DNA of 64,000 nt from Bacteroidota bacterium. Its GTDB lineage: Bacteria; Bacteroidota; Bacteroidia; UKL13-3. The translations under genes were made by a program, and so were the position numbers. Below the pieces are notes generated by a model. It had not been told where the DNA came from, made no database searches, and saw only the letters and a list, made by a program, of their open reading frames with translations. Below, one piece after another: positions 36,775 through 46,241 of the stretch (position 1 is its first letter; the number at the start of each line of letters is the position of its first letter). The DNA is taken from assembly GCA_947460345.1 (NCBI GenBank), contig CANHGM010000007.1, forward strand, positions 1 to 64,000. The letters run 5' to 3'.

Positions 36775-38607
36775 ATGTGCGGAATAGTAGCTTATAAAGG
36801 ACCTAGAGAGGCATACCCAATATTAATTAAAGGGTTGAAAAGACTTGAATATAGAGGATATGATAGTGCTGGGATTGCACTTTTAAACGAGTCTTTAAAT
36901 ATATATAAAAAAGCAGGCAAAGTTGCAGATTTAGACGAGTCATGCCAAGGCAAAGATTTAAGTGGCCATATAGGTATGGGCCATACAAGATGGGCCACTC
37001 ATGGTGAGCCGAATGATAGAAATGCACACCCACACATGAGTCAATCAGGTGATATGGCTATTATTCATAACGGCATTATTGAAAATTATGCATCACTAAA
37101 AGAAGCATTAATTCTTAGAGGTCATACATTTAAAAGCGATACAGATACTGAAGTATTGATACATTTAATTGAAGACATAAAAGATAAAGCAAATGTTGGT
37201 TTTGAAGAGGCAGTTAGAATAGCACTTTCTGAAGTTATTGGTGCTTATGCTATTGTTATTTTATCAAAATCAAATCCTGATTATTTGATCGCTGCTAGAA
37301 AAGGTAGCCCTTTAGTAGTTGGCGTTGGAGAAGATGAGTATTTTTTTGCAAGCGACGCAACACCAATAGTTGAATATACAAGAAATGTAATTTATTTAAA
37401 TGATGGAGAAATTGCAATTGTAAGTAAAGACGGACTTAAAATAAAAACAATTGAAAATATAGATAAGCCATTATACATTCAAGAATTAGAAATAAACCTT
37501 GAAACCCTAGAAAAAGGAGGATATGAGCATTTCATGTTGAAAGAAATTTTTGAACAACCTAAAAGCATTTTAGATAGTTTTAGGGGTAGAATACATGACC
37601 ATAAACAAGTAGTAATGGCGGGTATAGATCAATATGAAAACAAGTTAAAAAACATAAATAGAATTTTAATTATTGGTTGTGGTACCTCTTGGCACGCGGG
37701 TTTAGTTGGTGAATATTTGTTCGAAGAATTTTCTCGAATACCTGTGGAAGTTGAATATGCTAGTGAGTTTAGGTATAGAAACCCTATTGTTACAGAAAAT
37801 GATTTTGTTATAGCAATTTCTCAAAGTGGAGAAACTGCTGATACGTTAGCAGCTATAGAGTTAGCGAAGGAAAAAGGAGCTACTATTTTTGGTATATGCA
37901 ATGTAGTAGGTTCTTCTATCCCAAGAACTACCCATGCAGGTGCATATATACACGCAGGCCCTGAAATAGGTGTTGCAAGTACCAAAGCTTTTACTGCTCA
38001 AGTTACAGCATTGCTTTTAATGAGTTTTAGTATTGGCCATAAAAAAGGTGTTATATCTGATAGAAGAATGAGAGAACTTCTTACCGAATTGGAAACAATT
38101 CCTGCTAAAATTGAAAAAATATTAAAGCTTGATACATATATAAAAGAATTGGCTGAGCTATTCAAAGATTCTAAAAACTTTTTATATTTAGGAAGAGGTG
38201 TTGGTTTTCCAGTAGCTTTAGAAGGTGCTTTAAAACTCAAAGAAATTAGTTATATACATGCAGAAGGTTACCCAGCTGCAGAGATGAAGCACGGTCCAAT
38301 TGCTTTAATTGACGCTGAAATGCCGGTTGTTGTTATAGCAACTCAAAGAAACCACTATGACAAAGTAGTGAGCAATATACAAGAAGTAAAAGCAAGAAAA
38401 GGTAAAATTATAGCTATTGTTACCGAAGGAGATACCGTAGTTAAAGGTTTGGCAGATTATATTATCGAGATTCCTGATACAGAAGAAGCCTTTTTGCCTT
38501 TAATTGCCACTATTCCACTTCAATTGTTAAGTTATCATATAGCAGTATTAAGAGGGTGTAATGTTGACCAACCAAGGAATTTAGCCAAGAGTGTAACTGT
38601 TGAGTAA
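36775..38607 (+). CDS. glmS: Glutamine-fructose-6-phosphate aminotransferase (isomerizing)
   Basis: 610 residues, full length. Makes glucosamine-6-phosphate for peptidoglycan and LPS. The protein starts MCGIVAYKG, so Cys2 is the N-terminal nucleophile after Met removal; HTRWATHGEPND and NGIIENY complete the glutaminase domain. Two SIS sugar-isomerase domains follow (GCGTSWHAGLVGEY, SQSGETADTLAAIE, then AEGYPAAEMKHGPIALI) and the C-terminal DQPRNLAKSVTVE is present. Its stop overlaps the start of the glycosyltransferase gene by one base (TAATG), so the two are translationally coupled. It heads a forward run through 43608. Confidence 0.97.
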   Translation: MCGIVAYKGPREAYPILIKGLKRLEYRGYDSAGIALLNESLNIYKKAGKVADLDESCQGKDLSGHIGMGHTRWATHGEPNDRNAHPHMSQSGDMAIIHNGIIENYASLKEALILRGHTFKSDTDTEVLIHLIEDIKDKANVGFEEAVRIALSEVIGAYAIVILSKSNPDYLIAARKGSPLVVGVGEDEYFFASDATPIVEYTRNVIYLNDGEIAIVSKDGLKIKTIENIDKPLYIQELEINLETLEKGGYEHFMLKEIFEQPKSILDSFRGRIHDHKQVVMAGIDQYENKLKNINRILIIGCGTSWHAGLVGEYLFEEFSRIPVEVEYASEFRYRNPIVTENDFVIAISQSGETADTLAAIELAKEKGATIFGICNVVGSSIPRTTHAGAYIHAGPEIGVASTKAFTAQVTALLLMSFSIGHKKGVISDRRMRELLTELETIPAKIEKILKLDTYIKELAELFKDSKNFLYLGRGVGFPVALEGALKLKEISYIHAEGYPAAEMKHGPIALIDAEMPVVVIATQRNHYDKVVSNIQEVKARKGKIIAIVTEGDTVVKGLADYIIEIPDTEEAFLPLIATIPLQLLSYHIAVLRGCNVDQPRNLAKSVTVE

Positions 38608-39689
38608 TGAACATTGACTTAAGCATAAAAAAACCTATTGTATATATAGATAAATCGCACTTTGATTTTTCGTTTAATCAATATGTTTTTGAAATTTTAA
38701 AAGCTAATTTTTTTAATGACTTAACGATAGAAGAACGACAAACAAAACACTTTGACTTAGTTAACATATATACATTTACTGACAAAATAGAAGAAGCTGA
38801 CTTTGCAATGTTGCCCATGGCTTGGAATTATTATATCGAGAACAATAAGGTTAATTTAGCTCAAGAATTTATAAATTATTGCAAATCAAAAAACAAAAAA
38901 ATTGCAACTTATATAGCATATGATTATGGTGTAACTCCGACAGTTAAGGATATATATATATTTAGACAAAGTGGGTATGCAAGCAAACGACTAATTCACC
39001 AATATTCATGTCCATTTTTTTTGAATGATCAATTGAAAAGAAGGTATAAAACTGAATCTATTTTTATTAGAGAAAAAATGGAAAGCCCATTAGTTGGTTT
39101 TTGTGGCCAAGCAAATATTTCATTTGCTCATAATATGTGGCACTTGTTTAATATTATGATTAATAATTTTAAATACTATACACATTTAAAAAGATGGGAA
39201 CCACAAACGTTATATCCGCCAGTTCTTAGAAGAGAAAAAGTAATTGATATATTAGAAAAATCAAATCTTATTAAAACTAATTTTATTAAAAGAAAAGCAT
39301 ATAGAGGTGGTGCTAACAATGCTGAAACAAAAGAAAAAACAACAAAAGAATACTACGAAAACTTAATTAACTCTGACTATATACTTTGTATTAGAGGGGG
39401 AGGTAATTTTTCTGTAAGATTATTTGAAACGATGATGGTTGGCCGAATCCCATTATTTATAAACACAGATTGTATATTACCTTTTGATAATATTATAGAT
39501 TGGAAAAAACATGTAGTCTGGGTTGAAGAAAAGGATATGCGTTTTGCACCACAAATCTTAAATGATTTTCATAATGAAATTCATCCAGATGATTTTATAC
39601 AGTTACAACTAGACAATAGAAATATTTGGGTTAATCATTTAAGCAATAAAGGAATTTTTGAAAATATTGCAAGAACACTAATGAACTAA
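38607..39689 (+). CDS. Exostosin-type glycosyltransferase (GT47-like)
   Basis: 360 residues, cytoplasmic, no signal peptide. The C-terminal half has the exostosin-like core: YILCIRGGGNFSVRLFETMM, then VGRIPLFINTDCILPFDNII and HVVWVEEKD. In this family these segments bind the nucleotide sugar; the Glu of RLFETM is the usual conserved acidic residue. Acceptor and donor are unknown. It probably builds a surface glycan, in keeping with glmS upstream, to which it is joined by a TAATG overlap. nrnA follows after 15 bases. Confidence 0.78.
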   Translation: MNIDLSIKKPIVYIDKSHFDFSFNQYVFEILKANFFNDLTIEERQTKHFDLVNIYTFTDKIEEADFAMLPMAWNYYIENNKVNLAQEFINYCKSKNKKIATYIAYDYGVTPTVKDIYIFRQSGYASKRLIHQYSCPFFLNDQLKRRYKTESIFIREKMESPLVGFCGQANISFAHNMWHLFNIMINNFKYYTHLKRWEPQTLYPPVLRREKVIDILEKSNLIKTNFIKRKAYRGGANNAETKEKTTKEYYENLINSDYILCIRGGGNFSVRLFETMMVGRIPLFINTDCILPFDNIIDWKKHVVWVEEKDMRFAPQILNDFHNEIHPDDFIQLQLDNRNIWVNHLSNKGIFENIARTLMN

Positions 39690-39704
39690 AAAAGTTATAT
39701 ATAA

Positions 39705-40718
39705 TTGAACAGAATAGAAGACTTTATCCGCTTGTTTAAAACGGAAACAGAAAAAAAGATAGTTATAACTACCCATCACAAGCCTGATGCTGACGCCTTA
39801 GGATCTTCGCTTGGTTTATATAATTATTTAAAAACAAGAGGATATATACATGTGCAAGTAATTACCCCCACTGACTATGGAACTTTTTTGAATTGGATGC
39901 ATGGCAATGAAAAAGTAATTATTTATGACGATGAAGTTGAACGCTCTAATATATATATTGCTGAAGCCGATTATATATTTTGTTTAGATTTTAATAACCT
40001 TTCAAGAATAAATCAAATGGGCGATCATGTTTCACGCTCTGAAGCTATTAAAATAATGATAGATCATCACCAACAACCAGATGACTTTGCTTTATATGGT
40101 ATAAGCAGAACTTCTGCATCATCAACAGCAGAACTAATATATGACTTTATTGCAGCTGACGAGGGTGATTTACTAATAAATAAAGAGGTTGCCGAATGTT
40201 TATATGCAGGTATTTTAACAGATACTGGAAATTTCAGACACGATACAACTAATGCACACACCCATAGAATCGTTGCACGTCTTATAGAATGTGGTGCAAA
40301 CAGCACCAATATACAATCTGCACTATATGATAATTTTAGCTTAGAAAGAATGCAGTTTATAGGCTATTGTTTAGCACATAAGCTAGAAATTCTTGAAGAA
40401 TATAAAACCGCTTTAATAACTGTAAATGCTGAAGAACTTAAAAAATACAATATCAAAACAGGTGATACTGAAGGCCTAGTTAATTATGGGTTATCTATCA
40501 AAGGAATCAAATTAGCTATTTTGGTTATTGATAGAACAGTGAAAGTAAAAATGTCATTTAGAGGACAAGGTACATTTCCATGTAACTTATTTTCGAAAGA
40601 GTATTTTAACGGTGGTGGGCACTTTAATGCTGCTGGTGGAGAAAGTGAAAAACCACTTGATGAAGTTGTAAATGAAGTTAAACATAACTTAATAAATTAT
40701 AAAAAATATTTAATTTAA
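39705..40718 (+). CDS. nrnA: DHH-family oligoribonuclease / pAp phosphatase
   Basis: 337 residues. Degrades very short RNAs (nanoRNAs) and 3'-phosphoadenosine-5'-phosphate in the cytoplasm. Seen: TTHHKPDADALGSSLG (metal ligands), FCLDFNN, IMIDHHQQPD (the DHH motif), AGILTDTGNFRHDTTN, and the DHHA1 domain with the Gly-rich GGGHFNAAGG near the C-terminus. Start TTG at 39705; no ATG precedes the first motif at a sensible distance. It follows the glycosyltransferase gene by 15 bases and precedes an FKBP lipoprotein gene by 2 bases, so it is inside an operon. Confidence 0.9.
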   Translation: MNRIEDFIRLFKTETEKKIVITTHHKPDADALGSSLGLYNYLKTRGYIHVQVITPTDYGTFLNWMHGNEKVIIYDDEVERSNIYIAEADYIFCLDFNNLSRINQMGDHVSRSEAIKIMIDHHQQPDDFALYGISRTSASSTAELIYDFIAADEGDLLINKEVAECLYAGILTDTGNFRHDTTNAHTHRIVARLIECGANSTNIQSALYDNFSLERMQFIGYCLAHKLEILEEYKTALITVNAEELKKYNIKTGDTEGLVNYGLSIKGIKLAILVIDRTVKVKMSFRGQGTFPCNLFSKEYFNGGGHFNAAGGESEKPLDEVVNEVKHNLINYKKYLI

Positions 40719-40720
40719 AA

Positions 40721-41257
40721 ATGAAAAAAGTATATATATATATTGCAAGTGTTTTTGTTGCATTCTCATCATGCAAAGAAAACAAAAAAACAGAACCAGC
40801 TGCCAATGATGGTATCGTAGTTACAAATGAAGCTCCTATGTCTGCAGAATCAAAAGCTGAAGCCGAAATGGAAAAAACAGATTCGGCTATCAAAGCATAT
40901 GTTGCAGCTAATAAACTTGATACCAATATGACCAATACAGGTTTGGTATATAAAATTTTGAAGACCAATCCAAAAGGTAAAGCGATACATTTCACTGATA
41001 AAGTTAAAGTTAAGTATAAAGGTACATTGTTAGATGGAACTCCATTTGACCAAGGTGAATTTGAATTTGAAGTTGGAGCACATGCTGTAATTCCTGGATG
41101 GGATGAAGGTATAGAACTAATGAAGGAAGGTGAAAAGATGTTACTTATTGTTCCTTTTTGGCAAGGATATGGTGAAAATGGCTCAGGACCTATTCCACCT
41201 TATGGTACAATGGTTTTTGAAATGGAAGCTTTACAGGTGACACCTTCTCAAAAATAA
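40721..41257 (+). CDS. FKBP-type peptidyl-prolyl isomerase lipoprotein
   Basis: 178 residues. A lipoprotein signal (MKKVYIYIASVFVAFSSC, lipidated Cys18) is followed by an acidic Ala/Glu/Lys linker and one FKBP domain (about residues 85-175: VKVKYKGTLLDGTPFDQGEFEFEVG, then VIPGWDEGIELMKEGEK and IPPYGTMVFEMEAL). The WDEG segment and the aromatic pocket residues of active FKBPs are present. It should assist protein folding in the periplasm or at the outer membrane. It begins 2 bases after nrnA and is followed by a three-FKBP protein, giving a pair of secreted isomerases. Confidence 0.92.
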   Translation: MKKVYIYIASVFVAFSSCKENKKTEPAANDGIVVTNEAPMSAESKAEAEMEKTDSAIKAYVAANKLDTNMTNTGLVYKILKTNPKGKAIHFTDKVKVKYKGTLLDGTPFDQGEFEFEVGAHAVIPGWDEGIELMKEGEKMLLIVPFWQGYGENGSGPIPPYGTMVFEMEALQVTPSQK

Positions 41258-41290
41258 TTGTATATTCGCAAACATTTTTTAACATATAAA

Positions 41291-42586
41291 ATGAAAAAAT
41301 ATATAGTAACAGCATTGGTTTTTACCGCTATTTATGCTCAAGCACAACAAACTCAAAAACCAACAGCTAAGCCACAACCAAAGCCAGCAGCCGTAAAACC
41401 AAAAACGCAGCCCAAAACCAGTACCGCCCAAACCAAACCCTCAGTAAAAGTAAATGCTATAAACGCCCCGAAAAAAATGAAAGAAGGAGACACTATAACC
41501 ACCAATACAGGATTAAAAATTATATATAAGAAAATAATTGCTGGTACACAAAAACCTCAACTCGGCGATATACTTTCAGTTCATTACGTAGGAACACTAT
41601 TAGATGGAAAAAAGTTTGATAGCTCAAAAGACAGAGGTCAACCTTTTGAGTTTCCTATTGGCTTAGGAAGAGTGATTAGAGGCTGGGATGAGGGTATGAT
41701 GACTATAGGAAAAGGTGAAGCTGCTACATTGATTATTCCGTCTAACCTTGGTTATGGCTCACAAGATATGGGCGATATTCCTCCAAACTCTGATCTCATT
41801 TTTGAGGTAGAAGTTGTTGACATCAAAGCAAACCCTGATATGAAACCTTATGACTTAACAACCATGGATGTAAAAAAGACTTCAAGCGGTCTTCAATATG
41901 TGATGCAACAAACAGGAAATGGACGTAAAGCAAAACCTGGAGATAAAGTTTCTGTTCACTACACTGGAAGACTTGCTAATGGTTTAAAGTTTGATAGCTC
42001 AAAAGACAGAGGAAAACCTTTTAGTTTTAAGTTTGGAATGGGTCAGGTTATTAGAGGTTGGGATGAAGGTATAGGGCTACTGGGTGTAGGCGACAAAGCA
42101 TTATTAGTTATCCCACCAGATTTGGGCTATGGTGCTAAAGCTGCAGGGCCTATACCTGCAAATTCAACGTTGTTTTTTGAAGTTGAACTTGTTGATGTAG
42201 GAGAAAATGCAGGCCCTAAACCATATAATATAGAAGGAAAAGACACAATCACCACTTCAAGTGGTCTTAAATATATTAAAGTAGTAGAAGGAAGTGGACC
42301 TGCTGCTCAAAAAGGAAAAAGCGTAAAAGTTCACTACACAGGTTATTTAGAAGATGGAAAAATATTTGATTCTTCTATAGAAAGAGGAGAACCTATTGAA
42401 TTTCCGTTAGGAACCGGAAGGGTAATTAAAGGATGGGATGAAGGTATTGCACTGATGAAAGTAGGTGATAAAACCAAGTTAATTATTCCAGGAAATTTAG
42501 CATATGGCGATTTAGGATATCCAGGAATGATACCACCCAATGCTACATTAATATTTGATGTTGAATTGGTAGAAGCTCAACAATAA
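41291..42586 (+). CDS. Secreted protein with three tandem FKBP isomerase domains
   Basis: 431 residues from the ATG at 41291. The frame opens earlier at TTG 41258, but TATATTCG at 41261-41268 there looks like a promoter remnant and the signal peptide ([19 protein letters not shown]) begins at 41291. A Pro/Lys/Gln/Thr linker (to about residue 55) precedes three full FKBP domains, each with VHYxGxLxxGxx[12 protein letters not shown] or VIKGWDEG, and IPxNxxLxFxVELV. They lie at about residues 85-180, 205-300 and 330-428. All three keep the catalytic pocket pattern. Probably a periplasmic folding factor. The triple arrangement is rare compared with single-domain FKBPs. Gap to the next gene is 11 bases. 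Confidence 0.9.
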   Translation: MKKYIVTALVFTAIYAQAQQTQKPTAKPQPKPAAVKPKTQPKTSTAQTKPSVKVNAINAPKKMKEGDTITTNTGLKIIYKKIIAGTQKPQLGDILSVHYVGTLLDGKKFDSSKDRGQPFEFPIGLGRVIRGWDEGMMTIGKGEAATLIIPSNLGYGSQDMGDIPPNSDLIFEVEVVDIKANPDMKPYDLTTMDVKKTSSGLQYVMQQTGNGRKAKPGDKVSVHYTGRLANGLKFDSSKDRGKPFSFKFGMGQVIRGWDEGIGLLGVGDKALLVIPPDLGYGAKAAGPIPANSTLFFEVELVDVGENAGPKPYNIEGKDTITTSSGLKYIKVVEGSGPAAQKGKSVKVHYTGYLEDGKIFDSSIERGEPIEFPLGTGRVIKGWDEGIALMKVGDKTKLIIPGNLAYGDLGYPGMIPPNATLIFDVELVEAQQ

Positions 42587-42597
42587 ATTTTTATCAT

Positions 42598-43608
42598 TTG
42601 CAAAAAATAAAATTTGCTATAGTTGGATGTGGGCATATCGGTATAAGACATGCCGAAATGGTTCAACGAAATCAATTTTGTGAGCTCGTTGCTTTAGTTG
42701 ATATAAAAAACGAATTACATGCGTCATTACTTCAACTTTTTAAAGTCGATGTTTTTTCTTCGCTTGACCAATATTTATCTCAAGAAAAACTTGCTGATAT
42801 TATAGTTGTTGCAACACCCAATGGTACTCATGCAACATTGGCTATAGAAGCCTTGGCTGCAGGGTGTCATGTAGTTATAGAAAAACCAATGGCATTGTAT
42901 TCTTCTGATTGTAAAAAAATAATTGACATTGCCTTGTTGCATAACAAACATATATTTTGTGTTATGCAAAATCGATATTCTCCGCCTAGTGTTTGGTTGA
43001 AATCTATTATTAATGCAAACATTTTAGGGGATATTTACTTAGTTCAAATAAATTGTTTTTGGAATAGGGATGAAAGGTATTATAAACCAGATGGTTGGAA
43101 AGGTGATAAAACTTTAGATGGTGGCACACTGTATACTCAGTTTAGTCATTTTATAGATATGATGTATTGGTTGTTTGGCGATATAAAAGATATAAAATCA
43201 TTCTTCAAAGATATTAACCACCAGAAATTAACTGATTTTGAAGACACAGGTTTAGTTAATTTTAGTTTTGTAAACGGTGGAATTGGCACTTTAAATTATA
43301 CTACCTCTGTATATAATAAAAACTTAGAAAGTAGTATGACGATTATAGCTGAACACGGTACTATAAAAGTTGGTGGTCAGTATATGGAAGAAGTTATATA
43401 TTGTGATATAAAAAACTATCAAATGCCTGAACTTTTGCCAACCAATCCGGCAAACGACTACGGTCATTATAAAGGCTCTGCATCCAATCATCACTATATT
43501 ATAGAAAACATTGTTGATGTTATAAAAGGTACTGATACTATACACACCCCCGCAGTTGAAGGCATGAAGGTGGTAGAAATTATTGAAAAAATATATGTAT
43601 CTTGTTAA
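42598..43608 (+). CDS. Gfo/Idh/MocA-family oxidoreductase
   Basis: 336 residues. NAD(P)-dependent sugar oxidoreductase fold: IKFAIVGCGHIGIRHAEMV (Rossmann GxGxxG, as GCGHIG) at the N-terminus, VVATPNGTHATLAIEALAAG, HVVIEKPMAL (catalytic Lys in EKP), then YTQFSHFIDMMYWLFGD (catalytic His segment). Substrate likely a sugar or nucleotide-sugar derivative for surface glycans, but not readable. The start is TTG at 42598 because the Rossmann fold begins at residue 3. It is the last gene of the forward run from glmS; era follows with its own promoter. Confidence 0.88.
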   Translation: MQKIKFAIVGCGHIGIRHAEMVQRNQFCELVALVDIKNELHASLLQLFKVDVFSSLDQYLSQEKLADIIVVATPNGTHATLAIEALAAGCHVVIEKPMALYSSDCKKIIDIALLHNKHIFCVMQNRYSPPSVWLKSIINANILGDIYLVQINCFWNRDERYYKPDGWKGDKTLDGGTLYTQFSHFIDMMYWLFGDIKDIKSFFKDINHQKLTDFEDTGLVNFSFVNGGIGTLNYTTSVYNKNLESSMTIIAEHGTIKVGGQYMEEVIYCDIKNYQMPELLPTNPANDYGHYKGSASNHHYIIENIVDVIKGTDTIHTPAVEGMKVVEIIEKIYVSC

Positions 43609-43666
43609 AAATAACTAATGATTTTATCAATCTATAGTTTGTAGCCTTTCTCAAAAAAATAAACCA

Positions 43667-43674
43667 TACTTTTG
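43667..43674 (+). promoter_or_regulatory. -7 promoter element (TACTTTTG) of era
   Basis: TACTTTTG, 17 bases before the ATG at 43692. Confidence 0.55.
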
Positions 43675-43691
43675 CTACTTAATATATACTC

Positions 43692-44570
43692 ATGCATAAA
43701 TCAGGATTTGTAAATATACTAGGATGGCCTAACGCAGGCAAATCTACTTTGTTGAATGAATTGTTAGGTGAAAAGCTTTCTATTATCACACCCAAAATAC
43801 AAACAACACGTCATAGAATTAAGGGCATTTTAAGTACAGAAGAATATCAAATAGTTTTTTCTGATACCCCAGGAACTATTGAAAAACCAAGCCACAAGCT
43901 TCATGAAAGCATGATGAATTATGTTACACAAAGTATAGAAGATGCAGATGTGTTCATATATGTAATAGACATTTCAGATGATTGGAGACCTGATGATTAT
44001 AGCGAAAAGATAATGAAAAGCGGTGTGCCTGTTATTCTTGTGTTAAATAAAATTGATTTAGTAGACCAAGACAAGGTTTTAAGTAAAACTGAAGAAATGA
44101 GAGAATTGCTAAAACCACAATATGTTGTTCCGATGTCGGCTTCTCAGAAATTTAATACACAAGAGCTATTAAATTTAATTACGAATTTATTACCTGTTGG
44201 AGAAGCGTTTTATGATAAAGAACAATTGACTGACAAAAGCGAAAGGTTTATAGCTGCCGAAATGGTTAGAGAAAAAATTCTTCTTAACTACAGAGAAGAA
44301 ATACCTTATTCTGTAGAGATTGGTATAAGTAGTTTTAAAGATAGCCCTGAGATACTAAAAATTGAAGCTGAAATATATGTGATGAGAGATTCTCAAAGAA
44401 TAATTCTAATAGGCAATGGAGGGAGCGGACTTACACGTGTAGGAACTGCTGCCCGTAAAGACATGGAAGCTTTTTGGGGCAAAAAAGTATTTTTAAGACT
44501 ATTTGTAAAAGTGAAAAAAGATTGGAGAGATAGCGATATGATGCTTAGACACTTTGGATATAAAGAGTAA
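43692..44570 (+). CDS. era: GTPase Era
   Basis: 292 residues. Essential GTPase that binds 16S rRNA and the small ribosomal subunit during assembly. G domain: GWPNAGKSTLLN (G1), TTRHRIKG (G2), FSDTPG (G3), LNKIDLV (G4), MSAS (G5). The G1 box is GWPNAGKS where GRPNVGKS is usual; the Ala and Trp are probably tolerated. The C-terminal KH domain is present (ILIGNGGSGLTRVGTAARKD, then FLRLFVKVKKDWR). Single gene with its own promoter; its stop faces the convergent psd gene 11 bases away. Confidence 0.95.
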   Translation: MHKSGFVNILGWPNAGKSTLLNELLGEKLSIITPKIQTTRHRIKGILSTEEYQIVFSDTPGTIEKPSHKLHESMMNYVTQSIEDADVFIYVIDISDDWRPDDYSEKIMKSGVPVILVLNKIDLVDQDKVLSKTEEMRELLKPQYVVPMSASQKFNTQELLNLITNLLPVGEAFYDKEQLTDKSERFIAAEMVREKILLNYREEIPYSVEIGISSFKDSPEILKIEAEIYVMRDSQRIILIGNGGSGLTRVGTAARKDMEAFWGKKVFLRLFVKVKKDWRDSDMMLRHFGYKE

Positions 44571-44581
44571 TAGTTTTTAAT

Positions 44582-45238
44582 TTAGACAATCTCTGCAATC
44601 ACCGTTTCGCCACCTAAGGTTTTATCTCCAAGCTTAGCTACCATTTTAGTACCTACTGGTAAAAACAAATCAACCCTGCTTCCAAACTTTATAAAACCCA
44701 TTTCTGCACCTTGTGCTGCAGGTTGACCTTCTTTTGAATACATTACAATACGACGAGCCAAAGCTCCTGCTATTTGTCTGAAAAGCACTTCAAAACCGCC
44801 TTTTGTTTGTTTAATAACAACGGTAGTTCTTTCGTTTTCAGTAGAACTTTTAGGATGCCAAGCTACTAAATATTTTCCAGGATGATATTTTGCATATACC
44901 ACACTTCCTGAAATTGGGTTACGGTTTACATGAACATTAAATGGACTCATAAAAATTGAAACCTGCAATCGTTTACCTTTGAAATATTCTGGTTCTTCAA
45001 CTTCTTCTATTACTACTACTTTTCCATCGCAAGGAGCAATCACATGTGATTCATTTACAGGAGTTACTCTTGAAGGGTTTCTGAAAAATTGTAAAACTAT
45101 ATAAAATAGCATTAGTGAAATAACTAATAGCCCATTGGTTATATATACATTTTGAGTAATATATGCAGCAACAATATTCAGAGCAGCAAGTAAAATAGTT
45201 GCAATAAGAAGTGAAGCAAAACCTTCGCGATGAATCAT
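44582..45238 (-). CDS. psd: Phosphatidylserine decarboxylase
   Basis: 218 residues, the short (type II) form. Makes phosphatidylethanolamine from phosphatidylserine at the inner membrane. Two N-terminal membrane helices (about residues 8-50) and the self-cleavage site FGSRVDLFLP are seen; cleavage before the Ser of GS creates the pyruvoyl group. The substrate-binding stretch SIFMSPFNVHVNRNPISG is also present. ATG start. TAATTTTG element 21 bases upstream, in the 39-base gap after the inositol monophosphatase gene. No phosphatidylserine synthase gene is in the window. Confidence 0.93.
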   Translation of the reverse strand: MIHREGFASLLIATILLAALNIVAAYITQNVYITNGLLVISLMLFYIVLQFFRNPSRVTPVNESHVIAPCDGKVVVIEEVEEPEYFKGKRLQVSIFMSPFNVHVNRNPISGSVVYAKYHPGKYLVAWHPKSSTENERTTVVIKQTKGGFEVLFRQIAGALARRIVMYSKEGQPAAQGAEMGFIKFGSRVDLFLPVGTKMVAKLGDKTLGGETVIAEIV

Positions 45239-45259
45239 ATAATTAATTTATTTAGACTA

Positions 45260-45267
45260 CAAAATTA
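45260..45267 (-). promoter_or_regulatory. -7 promoter element (TAATTTTG) of psd
   Basis: TAATTTTG on the minus strand, 21 bases upstream of the ATG at 45238. Confidence 0.55.
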
Positions 45268-45277
45268 AGACATTATG

Positions 45278-46111
45278 CTACAACAACCCATGGATTTCTA
45301 GAGTTTTTCTAAATTCATTAAACAATTTAGGGTTAGCTGCGATAATACTGTTTCCAAAAATATAATTTTCTCCTCCTTTAAAGTCTGTTACAATTCCACC
45401 TGCTTCTTCAACAATAATAGAACCACCAGCAACATCCCACGGACTTAAAGCATATTCAAAAAAACCATCAAATCTTCCACAAGCTGTATATGCCAAATCT
45501 ATGGCAGCTGACCCCATTCTTCTTAACCCATGAGTGTTTTTCATAAAGTCTTTTAATACTTCAATATATTGTGGCATTTTAGCAAAATCATAATAAGGAA
45601 AACCAGTAGCCAATAATGCATCAGAAAGTGAAGAAACATTTGATATAGCTATAGGTTGATGGTTTAAAAAAGCACCTCCATTTTTTTTAGCAGCAAACAT
45701 TTCATTTCTTGTAATGTCATATACAAAACCCATCACACACTTTTCATTTTGCATAAGTCCAACACTTACACTATATACATTTAACCCATGTATATAATTG
45801 GTAGTGCCATCTAATGGGTCAATAACCCATGTCCATTCTCCTAACTTTCGTTCTGATGTTGCTTCTTCGGTAAAAAAATTACAATTAGGAATTAGTTTTA
45901 TAAGCTTATTAACCAACATTTCTTCTGCTGTTTTATCTACATAGCTCACAAGTTGATTTATACTTTTAGTTTCTACAGAGCCTCTATCAAAATTCTTGGC
46001 TTCATTTTGAATATAATTTCCTACTTCGAGAATTATATGTTGACTTGAGTTATATATATTTTCTAAATTCATTTTATTTTTATTGCTATCAAATTCTTCA
46101 GTAATTGTCAT
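45278..46111 (-). CDS. Inositol monophosphatase family protein
   Basis: 277 residues from the ATG at 46111. A TTG at 46138 is the end of a TATTTTTG promoter element; an internal ATG at 46072 would also keep the whole conserved fold and cannot be excluded. Motifs: FFTEEATSER (Glu metal ligand), WVIDPLDGTTNYIHG (Asp pair with Thr), and SPWDVAGGSIIVEEAGG (second-site Asp). All Mg ligands are intact. Such enzymes act on myo-inositol-1-phosphate or related sugar phosphates; the natural substrate is not readable. psd follows 39 bases downstream with its own promoter. Confidence 0.92.
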   Translation of the reverse strand: MTITEEFDSNKNKMNLENIYNSSQHIILEVGNYIQNEAKNFDRGSVETKSINQLVSYVDKTAEEMLVNKLIKLIPNCNFFTEEATSERKLGEWTWVIDPLDGTTNYIHGLNVYSVSVGLMQNEKCVMGFVYDITRNEMFAAKKNGGAFLNHQPIAISNVSSLSDALLATGFPYYDFAKMPQYIEVLKDFMKNTHGLRRMGSAAIDLAYTACGRFDGFFEYALSPWDVAGGSIIVEEAGGIVTDFKGGENYIFGNSIIAANPKLFNEFRKTLEIHGLL

Positions 46112-46135
46112 CAATTCACCTGAAAAATAGAAGGG

Positions 46136-46143
46136 CAAAAATA
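46136..46143 (-). promoter_or_regulatory. -7 promoter element (TATTTTTG) of the inositol monophosphatase gene
   Basis: TATTTTTG on the minus strand; its last three bases read TTG and mimic a start codon at 46138. The ATG at 46111 follows. Confidence 0.55.
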
Positions 46144-46202
46144 CCTTTTTAAGATTTAGATATATAAATATTAATTTATTTAAATTCTTGATTATTTATT
46201 GA

Positions 46203-46210
46203 TATTTTTG
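46203..46210 (+). promoter_or_regulatory. -7 promoter element (TATTTTTG) of the 46242 lipoprotein gene
   Basis: TATTTTTG, 31 bases before the ATG. Confidence 0.55.
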
Positions 46211-46241
46211 CAGTCAAATAAATTTTAATAAACACAAAATC

